In this document: positions 52,807 to 64,000 of the stretch, in pieces
Numbering within the stretch: the stretch's first letter is position 1
How the letters are laid out: every line of letters starts with the position of its first letter
Notes under the pieces: generated by a model
Database searches by the model: none
The model's input: only the letters and a program-made list of their open reading frames with translations
What the model was told of the DNA's origin: nothing
Position numbers and translations under genes: made by a program
Source of the DNA: Candidatus Solibacter sp.
Lineage (GTDB): Bacteria; Acidobacteriota; Terriglobia; Bryobacterales; Bryobacteraceae
Length of the DNA stretch: 64,000 nucleotides
Reading direction: 5' to 3'
NCBI GenBank assembly: GCA_013822245.1
Contig: PNKE01000081.1
Span: forward strand, 35,971-99,970

Positions 52807-53056
52807 GCCGGCCGCCGCGCCGAAAAGTGTTGGCAGGTTCCAGGAAATCTGGTATTCTGCGGGTGTATTTGGCTGGTGATAGCTTGTTGAGACAGAGTTC
52901 GACCTTCGCTGGTGATTCCTACCTACCCCGTTGATCTCTTCCCATCATGGCGTATTCCATTCAGATACGGGTTTGACGCCCATTGCCGGGCAAGTCCCGG
53001 CAGGCTAGAAGTCCGGCCGCGGAGAAGATCCAAGGCGGGATACGAGGAGAGTTAGT
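52807..53056 (+). promoter_or_regulatory. Probable long 5' leader of the RNA-binding protein gene
   Basis: 250 bases without a gene. A strong hairpin TGCCGGG-CAAGT-CCCGGCA lies at 52984-53002, 54 bases before the TTG start, and GGTATTCTG near 52850 is the only -10-like word near a T-rich stretch. GAGGAGAG lies before the start. Long leaders are common for RRM and cold-shock genes, but nothing here proves one. Confidence 0.4.
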
Positions 53057-53389
53057 TTGAAGAATATCTTTGTAGGCAACCTGAGCTTTAGCACGACGGA
53101 AGACTCCGTTCGTTCGTATTTTGAACCCTACGGCACGATAGACCGTGTCAGCATCATCACGGATCGGGATACCGGGCGCAGCCGCGGATTCGCATTCGTG
53201 GAGATGCCGAACGACGAAGAGGCTGAGCGCGCAATCCAGGCCCTGAACGGGCAGGAACTCGGCGGGCGCAGACTCAATATCAACGAGGCGCGGCCGCGCG
53301 AAGAACGTGGCGGCGGCGGTTACGGTGGCGGTGGTGGCGGCGGCCGTCAAGGCGGCGGCGGCTATGGCCGGCGTGAGAACCGCTGGTAG
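53057..53389 (+). CDS. Glycine-rich RRM RNA-binding protein
   Basis: A 110-residue protein. One RRM occupies residues 1-80, with RNP2 IFVGNLSF (4-11) and RNP1 RGFAFVEM (43-50), including the aromatic residues that stack on RNA. A Gly/Arg-rich tail follows ([18 protein letters not shown]...). This is the bacterial/cyanobacterial Rbp type, often linked to cold or stress. Start is TTG at 53057 behind GAGGAGAG; the conserved KNIFVGNL N-terminus fixes it. It is a single-gene unit with a terminator. Confidence 0.94.
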   Translation: MKNIFVGNLSFSTTEDSVRSYFEPYGTIDRVSIITDRDTGRSRGFAFVEMPNDEEAERAIQALNGQELGGRRLNINEARPREERGGGGYGGGGGGGRQGGGGYGRRENRW

Positions 53390-53423
53390 GAATCAACGGC
53401 CCTAAACAATCCGAAACAATCAG

Positions 53424-53458
53424 ACGGGGACTTCCGGCTTGAACGCCAGAGTCCCCGT
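53424..53458. terminator. Bidirectional terminator between convergent genes
   Basis: A 9-bp stem ACGGGGACT/AGTCCCCGT closes a 17-base loop, and TTT follows on the plus strand. It lies between the RRM stop and the stop of the convergent gene at 53480. Confidence 0.75.
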
Positions 53459-53479
53459 TTGGCGTCTTCCGGCGCGGTT

Positions 53480-55288
53480 TCACAGCGCGCTGTCGAGTGC
53501 CCGCCTCACCGCGGCGGTGGGGTTGTCGATCTCGGCGGCCGAGCGCGGCGTGATCGTCGGCAGTGCGCCGTGTTCCTCGTGGATGCGGGCGCGGAGGTCT
53601 TCATTGGCGTCGCGGCCGCCGAGGCCGGAATAGCCGAACTGGCGGGTGAGGCGGCCGAACAGGAAGTCGTTCAGAGGGCAGCCGCCTGTGCGGTCGAGCC
53701 CGTTGACGCTCTGCTGCGCGCTGCGGAACAGATGCACCTGTGCGAAGGACATGCCCTGGAAGATGATTTCGTTCAAGCCTTCGGCGCCCACCTGCAATCC
53801 GCCGCCCAACTCGCCCACCTGCCGGATCAACTTCTTCGCGCCCTCCGACGATGTGGTGTTTTCGACCAGGCAGTTGTGCAGGTTGCCGGTGACCAGAGCG
53901 ACATCGATGAAGACCTCCTTGAGCGACGATTTCTTCGCCGCCGCCAGGATGCGTTCGCAGAGCGTCGAGCGCCAGGCGGACAGGCCGGGGTGGATCTTGA
54001 CCATCACCTTATGGCTGCGGTGACTCAAGCGGCTGGCGTTTGATTCCGGCACGCCGATCGCCTGACGGTTCACCCAGCTCCAACCCTGGAGGCGCTTGTT
54101 TTCGATGTCGCGGTAGCTGAAATCGCGCAGCGAATTGTAGGCCGGGTGGTTGGGATCCACCTCGAAGCTGTTGAAGTGGGGCATGACGCGGAAGCCCAGT
54201 TCCTGCGCGCGGGCGAGGAAGCGCAGAGCGTTGCCGCTGGGTTCATAGGCGGGGTAGTTTTCGTCGTAGGCGTCGGTGCGCCAGTTGGAAAAGTGGATGA
54301 GGACGCGCTTCGGGTTGGCGCGTTTGGCGATGGCTTCGAGGATGGCGATGTCGCCGGGGCACCAGGAGATGGCCATGCCGAGTTGGCGGACCCATTCAGG
54401 CCGGCGCTGCTGTTCGCGGTCGAGCGAGTAGGCGCGCCAGAGCCAGTCGCGATAGCGGGCGGCGGGGGTTTTCCAGTCGCCCTGATAGACGTTGACGCGC
54501 CAGGCGATGCCGCCGGCGGCGAGGTTGTCGTCCATCGGACCGTAGCCCTCGGTGTCGAACGCGGCCAGGAACGGATCGGCGGCGCTGCCGACGTGGAGGG
54601 CCTTGTAGCGGTATTGGTCGTCCTCGGCGTGGACCCAGAAGCCGCCGCCGGAGGACTGGAAGATCGCCAGGCCGGCTTCCCAGCCTTGTGGCCAGACCCA
54701 GTGGCTGTTGCGGATCAGCGAGTCGTCGATGGCCATGGAGACGCCCTGGTAGAGCGGGGCGACGAGTTTAGTCTCCAGCTTCAATCCCTTCACCAGCCAG
54801 CGGCAGGAGCGCACGCCGGGGCGGGAAGAGTAGGCCGAAGGTTCGACGATGAGGTCGCCGGTTTCGGGATCGGCGGAGACGGCGATGACGCCGTCGCCGT
54901 TCCAGTTGTGGAAGATGACTTCGGCGCGGGTGTCCGACACCTGGCGCGACTCGACCTGTCCGAAGCGTTGCTCGCCCACGTCGACCGCCTCGCCCTGGCG
55001 GTAAATCAACTGCAATGCGTCCGACTTCTTCTGGTCGAACGCGGCGATCTGTTCCTCGCCGGTGGCCTTGCTCTTCAGCGACGTGAGGAAGCCCTTTTCC
55101 ATCACGGCCGTGAGCGTGGACGTCTCGATGCGGACGATGCCGCCGGCTTCGGCCGTGACTCGCGCGGCCCTCGCGGGCGAGGCCTGCACGGATGCGGCGG
55201 CTGAGGCGACGGCGGGTGCGCCGGCCGCCACGGCGGCGCTGCCGACGAATCCGCGGCGTGAAAGTTGGCGGTTTCGAGTTGTGGACAT
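53480..55288 (-). CDS. Tat-exported glycosidase-like protein (DUF6259-type)
   Basis: A 602-residue protein with a twin-arginine leader (LSRRGFVGSAAVAAGAP). The N-terminal half is beta-rich (GIVRIETSTLTAVMEKGFLTSLKSKATG), like galactose-mutarotase-type domains before glycosidase barrels. The central part reads as a TIM barrel: VLIHFSNWRTDAYDENYPAYEPSG, ELGFRVMPHFNSFEVDPNHPAYN, LKEVFIDVALVTGN, and LQVGAEGLNEIIFQG. The conserved acids after strands 4 and 6 (FIDVAL, GAEGLNE) could be catalytic. I associate it with DUF6259; substrate unknown. ATG at 55288 begins the Tat leader. It is divergent from the DUF1015 gene. Confidence 0.72.
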   Translation of the reverse strand: MSTTRNRQLSRRGFVGSAAVAAGAPAVASAAASVQASPARAARVTAEAGGIVRIETSTLTAVMEKGFLTSLKSKATGEEQIAAFDQKKSDALQLIYRQGEAVDVGEQRFGQVESRQVSDTRAEVIFHNWNGDGVIAVSADPETGDLIVEPSAYSSRPGVRSCRWLVKGLKLETKLVAPLYQGVSMAIDDSLIRNSHWVWPQGWEAGLAIFQSSGGGFWVHAEDDQYRYKALHVGSAADPFLAAFDTEGYGPMDDNLAAGGIAWRVNVYQGDWKTPAARYRDWLWRAYSLDREQQRRPEWVRQLGMAISWCPGDIAILEAIAKRANPKRVLIHFSNWRTDAYDENYPAYEPSGNALRFLARAQELGFRVMPHFNSFEVDPNHPAYNSLRDFSYRDIENKRLQGWSWVNRQAIGVPESNASRLSHRSHKVMVKIHPGLSAWRSTLCERILAAAKKSSLKEVFIDVALVTGNLHNCLVENTTSSEGAKKLIRQVGELGGGLQVGAEGLNEIIFQGMSFAQVHLFRSAQQSVNGLDRTGGCPLNDFLFGRLTRQFGYSGLGGRDANEDLRARIHEEHGALPTITPRSAAEIDNPTAAVRRALDSAL

Positions 55289-55384
55289 CGGAATTCCCCC
55301 CGCCGTGTATCTTATGCCAGGCGCGGGCATGAGTGGGGGCGGCTTTGCCCAGGCATCGAGGGCGGCTTATCCTGGGAGTTCCCC

Positions 55385-56539
55385 ATGGCAAACATCCATC
55401 CTGTCCGCGCGCTGCGATACACGGAGAAGGCCGGCCCGATTTCCGAACTGGCAACGCTGCCCTATGACGTGATTCCGGCGGCGCTGGAATCCGATTACAA
55501 AGCCCGCTCGCCCTACAGTTTCGCCCACGTGATTCTGCCTCGGGGCGATTACGCCGGCGCGAAGGCGCGGCTCGATGGCTGGGTTGAGGCGGGTATCGTG
55601 GCCCGCGATTCGGACGCGGCCATTTATGTCTACGAACAGACGTTCCCCGCACCCGGCAGCGGCGAAACTCTGGTGCGCCGCGGTTTCGTCGCGCTCGGCG
55701 ATACCGAGGAGTACGGCGAAACCGTCTATCGCCATGAGAGGACGATTTCGGGTCCGAAGGAAGACCGCTTCCGCCTGCTGGAAGCGACGCGCGTGCAGTT
55801 TGACTCCATCTTCATGCTCTTTCCGGACGAGACCGGCGCGGTGGAGGCGCGGCTGGAGAGCACCTGCGCCGGTACTCCGGAGCTCGAATACGCGGATCAC
55901 GAGAAGACCACGCACCGGCTGTGGCGGATCGTGGACGCGGGCTGGATCGCGGCGCTTCAGTCCGAAATGGCGAACGAGAAACTGCTGATCGCCGATGGCC
56001 ACCACCGTTACGAAACGGCTCTGCGCATGGGCCAGGCGAAGACGCTGATGACGTTCGTTTCGATGCGGTCGAAGGGTCTGAGGTCGTTCGCCACGCACCG
56101 GCTGGTGCACGGCATTGAGGGTTTCGACGCGGAGGCGATGCTGGCGAAGCTGCCGGACGTGGCGGCGGGGCTGGAGTTGACGTCGCCGGAGGGCCATGTG
56201 CGGATCGGGATTGCGGTGGCGGGCGGCGAGTATCATGCCGATATACCGGCGGGGCCGGACGAGTTGAACGTGTCGGTCTTGCAGGACAAGGTGCTGGCGC
56301 CGGTGCTGGGGCTGACGCCGGAGAAGGTGGCGGCCGGCGGTCATTTGACCTATGTGAAGCAGTTGCCCGCCGCGCTGGAAGAGGTGCGCGCGGGCCGCGA
56401 GCAGGCGGCGTTCCTACTGGAAGACCTGCCGGTGGAAGGGGTGGCGCGGGTGTCGTTCGCAGGCCAGGTGCTGCCGCAGAAATCCACGTTCTTCTACCCG
56501 AAGCTGGGCTCGGGCCTGGTAATGTACCCGCTCGACTAA
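55385..56539 (+). CDS. DUF1015 family protein
   Basis: A 384-residue soluble protein. IHPVRALRYTEK, LATLPYDVIP, NPYSFAHVILP-like (here RSPYSFAHVILPRGDY), LIADGHHRYETALRMGQ and GHLTYVKQLPAALEEVRAG are the conserved blocks of DUF1015, in order and at normal length. The HHRYE block is the likely active site. The biochemical role is not settled for this branch. ATG at 55385 starts the conserved N-terminus behind GGGAG; the longer frame overlaps the divergent gene. Its stop overlaps the convergent isomerase-like gene. Confidence 0.9.
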   Translation: MANIHPVRALRYTEKAGPISELATLPYDVIPAALESDYKARSPYSFAHVILPRGDYAGAKARLDGWVEAGIVARDSDAAIYVYEQTFPAPGSGETLVRRGFVALGDTEEYGETVYRHERTISGPKEDRFRLLEATRVQFDSIFMLFPDETGAVEARLESTCAGTPELEYADHEKTTHRLWRIVDAGWIAALQSEMANEKLLIADGHHRYETALRMGQAKTLMTFVSMRSKGLRSFATHRLVHGIEGFDAEAMLAKLPDVAAGLELTSPEGHVRIGIAVAGGEYHADIPAGPDELNVSVLQDKVLAPVLGLTPEKVAAGGHLTYVKQLPAALEEVRAGREQAAFLLEDLPVEGVARVSFAGQVLPQKSTFFYPKLGSGLVMYPLD

Positions 56540-57426
56540 ACGGCCTGCAGGCCTCGGATCACCGTTTCGACGTATTCGCGGGCGCGGCGGGCCAGGGCAT
56601 CGACGCCTTCGGGCGCCGCGGGCCGGGGCAGGAGCGGCTCGAAGATGTTTTCGAACGTAAGCGGGATGGTGAGGCCGGTGCGCATGACGGGCATGAAGAG
56701 CTTGTAGTGGTCGATTTCGCCGAAGCCAGGGCCGCAGTCCTGGTCCTTGGGCGTGTTGCGGTGGTCCTTGATGTTGAAGGCGCGGATGTGGGGCCAGCAG
56801 GTCTGGATGTCGGCGATGGGGTCGTGGTTTTCGTAGTCAAGGACGTTGCCGGCGTCGTAGCAGATCTTCACCGATTCATGGGCCACTTCGTTGACGATGC
56901 GGGCGCAATCGGCGCCGGTGGCCGTGTTGCCGCCATGCTGCTTGATGACGACCATGACCCCGGATTTCTTCGCGTGCGGAGCCATCTTCTTCAGGTTGCC
57001 GACGAAGGTTCCGTATTCGCCGGGGCTGGTCTTGCCGAACGTCAGCAGGAACGGGATCCTCGCCGCCGCGGCCTGGTCGATGCGGCGCAGGTGGGCGTCG
57101 AGCGCGTTGGGGGCCTCCAGGTTGACGGTGGAGAACATCATCACCGGTTCCAGGCCCATGTTCCGGCAGCGTGCGCCGAGCCGGGCCGATTCCGCCGCCT
57201 GCGCCTCGACGGCGATCACGGGGCGCGGTCCTGACGATTCGCGGTGCGTGACGCCCCAGGCGACGTGATCGTAGCCGGCGGACTTGATGCCCGTCAGTGC
57301 GCGTTCGAGCGGAAACGCCGAATAGGGCAGGGTCATGCAGGCCATGGTGAACTTCGTCTGCGCTGTCCGGGCCTGCGCGGCGGCGGGCAACAGCGATGAG
57401 GCGAGAAGTGTGCGGCGTGTGATCAT
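56536..57426 (-). CDS. Exported sugar-phosphate isomerase/epimerase-like TIM-barrel protein
   Basis: A 296-residue protein of the xylose isomerase-like TIM-barrel family, with a Tat-like leader MITRRTLLASSLLPAAAQA. Barrel features: YSAFPLERALTGIKSAGYDHVAWG, VMVVIKQHGGN (metal-region His), VKICYDAGNVLDY (Asp), HIRAFNIKDH (Asp-His), and LTFENIFEP (late Glu). Exported members of this family are common in Solibacter and planctomycetes and usually have no known substrate. It converges on the DUF1015 gene with a 4-base overlap. Confidence 0.86.
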   Translation of the reverse strand: MITRRTLLASSLLPAAAQARTAQTKFTMACMTLPYSAFPLERALTGIKSAGYDHVAWGVTHRESSGPRPVIAVEAQAAESARLGARCRNMGLEPVMMFSTVNLEAPNALDAHLRRIDQAAAARIPFLLTFGKTSPGEYGTFVGNLKKMAPHAKKSGVMVVIKQHGGNTATGADCARIVNEVAHESVKICYDAGNVLDYENHDPIADIQTCWPHIRAFNIKDHRNTPKDQDCGPGFGEIDHYKLFMPVMRTGLTIPLTFENIFEPLLPRPAAPEGVDALARRAREYVETVIRGLQAV

Positions 57427-57788
57427 GGGGGGCTTAGTTCCGGCATCAGCGTATCAGATTGCCGGTATTGACAAGCATGATGCTCACAAACGTTGCATCA
57501 TGATGGGCGCACCACGCCGACCATCGACGGCGTCATGCGCCCGCTCGAACAGGATGCGCGGCAATCCGGCCTCGCGACGCCCGTTCAAAGTGAAAGCCCG
57601 GCCTTTGGGCTGGCCCCCGGGCCTCAGCTACAACAACACCGGGAAGAACTTCGGGACGGCGCCGGGACTGATGTAGCCCGTGATGCGGCTCCCGGCAGGC
57701 AAGGACGCAACGGTACGGGCCATCCCTGGGGCCTTCCGCACCCAAAACGGAGTTGCACTGAAATGCCTTTAAGCGAACAGCCTCGGCG
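57427..57788. other. Gap without a recognisable gene
   Basis: 362 bases between the isomerase-like start and the clpC stop. A short plus-strand frame here (57493-57792) has no ribosome-binding site and no recognisable domain. An inverted repeat lies at 57476-57502. The fragment GLSYNNTGKNFGTAP in one frame may be a gene relic, but nothing around it supports that. Confidence 0.4.
57476..57502. repeat. Inverted repeat CATGATGC-N11-GCATCATG
   Basis: A perfect 8-base dyad, preceded by TTGACA at 57468-57473 on the plus strand. It could be an operator or a small hairpin; no gene downstream on the plus strand is convincing. Confidence 0.45.
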
Positions 57789-60263
<2,475 letters not shown>

Positions 60264-60480
60264 CTGCTTCTCGCGCCTCTCTTCTTCCCCACGCCGGGCG
60301 ACTCGGCCGGCATGACTTGACATCCCCTCAACGGACTCAACATTGAAACCGGGCTTGCCCGCCGGACTGACCGGGTCCGGCCGCCTGTTTCGACCGTGCC
60401 GCGGCAGGCGCGGTCTCACTTGCCTCAGCGTGCGCCTCAATACGAGCGCGCGTGACCTCAAACTGAAGAAGCGCGGCTGT

Positions 60481-61194
<714 letters not shown>

Positions 61195-61257
61195 TATCGG
61201 CGAAGCGATCGCAATGTTGAGGCCCGGCGCGCCGGATCAGCACCGCCGGAAAGGGGA

Positions 61258-61289
61258 AGGGCCCCGGCTCCCGAAGGAAACAGGGCCCT
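61258..61289 (-). terminator. Hairpin after the second Oar-like receptor gene
   Basis: AGGGCCC and GGGCCCT arms around an 18-base loop, 24 bases past the stop at 61313; TTCCCCTTT follows on the minus strand. Confidence 0.55.
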
Positions 61290-61312
61290 GGATAACCGCC
61301 TTCTGAAAAAGG

Positions 61313-64000
61313 TTAGAAGGTAAACCGGGCGCCGAGCTGGATCATCCTGGCGTTCTGGCCCACCGAGGTGTACTGGCCGAAATCGGCCGCGGTGATGGTG
61401 CGGCTGACTTCCTGGAACGACGTGTTGTTGAAAATGTTGTAGAACTCCGCACGGATCTGGAACTTGATCGTTTCAGACATATTGAAGTTCTTGTAGATGT
61501 TCCAGTCGAAGTTACGTTCGCCGTTGAGGCGAAGGACGTTGCGGCCCATGGTGCCGAAGTTGCCCAGCAGGGGCTGGGTGAGACCGAGGCTCTGGGCGTA
61601 GGCCGAGTAGTTCTGCACCAGGCCCGAGGTCAGGCCCTGCGGCGAACCGGCCGAGCCGGACGGGCGCGGATCGAAGTTCACCGTTCCGGCGACATTCGGC
61701 CGCACCTGGCCGCCGCCACCGATCATGGTGATGGGGGACAGGCCGCGGCGCGCGCCGGCGTCGAGGGTGACCGGGAATCCTGTGCGGAACGAGGTGATGC
61801 CCGTGAAGCCCCAGTTGCCGGCCACGTTCTTCATGAACCAGCTCGAGGAACCGCGGAACCACTGCGGTTCCCACACGTGGCTCAGGACGAACCGGTGGCG
61901 CAGGTCGAACTGCGCGGCGGCGCGGTTGTCGCGGTTATTGCGCGGATCCTGCTGGGCCGACGAGTCGTTGATCAGCACGCCCAACACGTCCGAGCCGTCG
62001 TCGATCGTCTTCGACCAGGTCCAGTTGGCGTTCAGCATCAAGGTATCGCCGATGCGCTTCTGGCCCTCGACCTGGAGGGAGTGGAAGTTGGAGTCGGCCG
62101 AGTTGTCCACATAGACGATGCCGTTGTAGCGTCCGTCGATGCGGTTGCTGCGGCGGGCGATGTTGCCGTTCTGCAGGCCGAAGGCCGACTGCCACTGGGA
62201 CAGCCGCGCCGTCTCATCCGCCTCGCTCGTGGCCGGGGCCGGCGGCGCGGCGATGAAGTTGATATCGCGCGACCGGAGCAGGAAATTGCCCTTCGTGCCG
62301 ACGTAGCTGGCTTTCCAGACGACTCCAAGCTGTTCGCGCTGGACGCCCAGGTTCCACTGGTGAACCAGCGAGTTATTGAGCCCCTGGTCGATGGCCGGGG
62401 AGATGGCGCCGAAGTTCAGCGTGGTCTGCGAGAACTGGCCGGCGGTCGACTTTGTGGAAGTCTGAATCGCCGCTGTGCCGGCCAGGATCCGCTGGAGGCT
62501 GTTGTCGCCGGTGAAGTTGGCCTGACCGCTCAACACGCCGGTCACGATGAACGGCGGCAGGAAGCGCTGATTGGTGATCGGGTTCAGGAAGATGAAGTCA
62601 TACGACATGCCATATCCGCCGCGGACCACGGTACGGCCGGTGCCGCCGGGGTTCCAGGCGAAACCGAAGCGGGGCGCCCAGTTCGTGTTGCTCTGGAACG
62701 AGGGCTTGCCGGTTTCGAGCAGGCCCAGCGGACCGGGACCGGCGCCGGCAAAGTTGCCGGTATTGTTCAGATTCAGGTTCGAGATCGTGCCGTTGAGTTC
62801 CGTCGGCCCGCCGGCGAACTCCATGCGGACGCCGACGTTCAGGGTGAGCGTGCGGCTGATCTTCCAGTCGTCCTGGGCGAAGGCGAAGAAGTTCTCCACC
62901 CGGTTGTTGCGCACCGAGTTGCCGAAGCGCTGCTGGAGCACGGCCGGGGTGCCGCGCTGGAAGTCGGCGAAGTTGGCGAACTGCATCAGGGGGCGGAACA
63001 ACGCGTCGAAGACGCTATCGGCCTTCAGGTAGTAGTACTCGCCGCCGAACTTCAGGTAGTGACGGCCGGCCGCGACGCTGAAGTTGTTGTTGATCTGGTA
63101 TGTCCGCTGCTCGCGGCCCTGAGGGAGGCCTTCCCAAACGCCGAAACTGTTCACCGAGGCGTCGGCGAATGTGATGCGCGGTCCAAGCGGATGCGGCGTG
63201 TCGATGGGGAATCCGGCGTCGCTCTGGCCGTAGCCGAAGCGGAACTCGTTCACCATCGTGTTGCCGATCAGCCGGGTGTAGGCCGTGGTGGACTGGCGTG
63301 GACGGCCCGCGCTGGTGGCGCCGAAGCCGGGCAGGTTCGAGCCGATGAAGGTCAGCCCGTCGGACGACGTGACGCTGTCGGAGTCGCTGTAGCGGAACCA
63401 GAGGCTGTCGCGGCTGGTGATATTGGCGTCGACGCGGAATGCATAGGACCAGAAGTTGGTCGTGTTGGCGGTCGAGGTCTGGATCTGCCCGGTGGGCGAC
63501 GTCGGCACCTTGTATTGATCGAAGAGCGCCTTCGCGGTGGGGTCGGTGATTCCGGCCGCCTGCTCGGGGGTGGGCACGCGCGCGATGCGAGTGGCGCCGG
63601 CGCCGCGCAGTTTCACCGCCTGATAATCGGAGAACCAGAACACCTTGTTGCGCAGGTCGACCAGTTTCGGAATGTGGACGGGACCGCCGAGAGCCCAGCC
63701 GTACTCGTTCCTGCGGATGATGTTGGTCTTGCCTGAACGGTCGAAGAAGGGACGGGCGTTCAGCTTGTCGTTGCGGAAAAACTCGAAGACCTCGCCGTGC
63801 AGGTCATTGGTGCCGTTCTTTGTGATGTAGAGCACCTGGGCGCTCGAGTTGCGTCCGTATTCGGCGCTGAAGTTGTTGGGTATCCGTCCTGTGAACCCAT
63901 CTTCCCGGTCGTGAGAACCGAGCGCAAACTGAGTGCATGAGATCGGCGCGGCAGCAGGCAGAGATGGCGGCGAGGCGTGAGGGGTGGACACGGATTGTGG
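61313..64000 (-). CDS. Oar-like TonB-dependent receptor, N-terminus outside the window or disrupted (partial)
   Basis: 896 codons are open from the right edge to the stop at 61313. From FSAEYGRNSSAQVLYITKNGTNDLHGEVFEFFRN (plug) onward it is a typical Oar-like receptor with a long barrel and C-terminal GARFTF. The ~37 residues before the plug motif (ending GSHDREDGFTGRIPN) do not read like the usual linker, which in such proteins is a VQEF-type segment directly before NNFSAEYG. So the reading frame may have been joined to foreign sequence near 63885, or this copy may be divergent. The signal peptide and regulatory-like domain are not visible. Confidence 0.85.
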   Translation of the reverse strand, partial: PQSVSTPHASPPSLPAAAPISCTQFALGSHDREDGFTGRIPNNFSAEYGRNSSAQVLYITKNGTNDLHGEVFEFFRNDKLNARPFFDRSGKTNIIRRNEYGWALGGPVHIPKLVDLRNKVFWFSDYQAVKLRGAGATRIARVPTPEQAAGITDPTAKALFDQYKVPTSPTGQIQTSTANTTNFWSYAFRVDANITSRDSLWFRYSDSDSVTSSDGLTFIGSNLPGFGATSAGRPRQSTTAYTRLIGNTMVNEFRFGYGQSDAGFPIDTPHPLGPRITFADASVNSFGVWEGLPQGREQRTYQINNNFSVAAGRHYLKFGGEYYYLKADSVFDALFRPLMQFANFADFQRGTPAVLQQRFGNSVRNNRVENFFAFAQDDWKISRTLTLNVGVRMEFAGGPTELNGTISNLNLNNTGNFAGAGPGPLGLLETGKPSFQSNTNWAPRFGFAWNPGGTGRTVVRGGYGMSYDFIFLNPITNQRFLPPFIVTGVLSGQANFTGDNSLQRILAGTAAIQTSTKSTAGQFSQTTLNFGAISPAIDQGLNNSLVHQWNLGVQREQLGVVWKASYVGTKGNFLLRSRDINFIAAPPAPATSEADETARLSQWQSAFGLQNGNIARRSNRIDGRYNGIVYVDNSADSNFHSLQVEGQKRIGDTLMLNANWTWSKTIDDGSDVLGVLINDSSAQQDPRNNRDNRAAAQFDLRHRFVLSHVWEPQWFRGSSSWFMKNVAGNWGFTGITSFRTGFPVTLDAGARRGLSPITMIGGGGQVRPNVAGTVNFDPRPSGSAGSPQGLTSGLVQNYSAYAQSLGLTQPLLGNFGTMGRNVLRLNGERNFDWNIYKNFNMSETIKFQIRAEFYNIFNNTSFQEVSRTITAADFGQYTSVGQNARMIQLGARFTF

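Noticed and set aside
61877..63736. 619-codon open frame on the plus strand opposite the second Oar-like receptor
   Set aside because: Rich in Gly, Val, Ala, Arg and Asp with no domain, and antisense to a clear receptor; a frame shadow of GC-rich coding DNA.

Overview
The window looks like chromosomal DNA from an Acidobacteriota genome of the Solibacter/Bryobacter type (Bryobacterales). The grounds are high GC, a 1180-residue secreted protein ending in what reads as the Solibacter C-terminal domain (TIGR03437), Oar-like TonB-dependent receptors, many Tat- or Sec-exported carbohydrate and peptide enzymes, and frequent TTG/GTG starts. The lineage is inferred from gene content; no rRNA or tRNA gene was seen. 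No CRISPR array, insertion sequence or prophage was recognised.

Layout. 1-3253: end of an Hsp70-like protein, thiL and a membrane glycosyltransferase. 3250-10310: a methionine-cycle block (an ArsR regulator fused to a methyltransferase, divergent from ahcY; metK further on) around a radical SAM / Gfo-Idh-MocA / GT2 operon. 10608-16755: hsp20 and two large secreted proteins. 17291-30426: a continuous minus-strand type II secretion operon that starts with an ECF sigma factor and its anti-sigma factor, then an unknown exported protein, then gspE-F-G-H-I-J-K-L-M-C, a small exported protein and the secretin gspD. 30446-31581: a compositionally distinct two-gene island with a Panacea-domain antitoxin-like gene overlapping an unrecognised small gene. 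31599-38002: esterase, folC, plsC, a DUF433 protein, two truncated genes meeting at a deletion junction, an M28 peptidase and a thioesterase. 38085-46251: glycosyltransferases, an envelope folding/redox operon (parvulin, HExxH protein, TlpA lipoprotein, free-standing DsbD alpha domain), an epimerase-like protein, a Gly/Met-rich protein and an M55 aminopeptidase. 46602-64000: a complete and a partial Oar-like receptor bracketing SMP-30, sulfatase, an RRM protein, a DUF6259-like enzyme, DUF1015, a TIM-barrel isomerase, ClpC and a LolD-like ATPase.

How the parts fit. The window suggests a heterotroph that exports many hydrolases through Tat/Sec and a type II system under its own ECF sigma factor, and takes up products through TonB-dependent receptors. 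AhcY and MetK run the SAM cycle, and the ArsR-methyltransferase may sense its state; similar ATCA-N8-TGAT-like sites lie before ahcY and metK.

Two things stand out. The Panacea island looks like an acquired toxin-antitoxin module with an unrecognised toxin candidate. Separately, many starts without a Shine-Dalgarno sequence have a TAnnnT box 5-8 bp upstream, as expected for leaderless mRNAs; this also helped choose several start codons. All calls come from reading the sequence; no database search was run.
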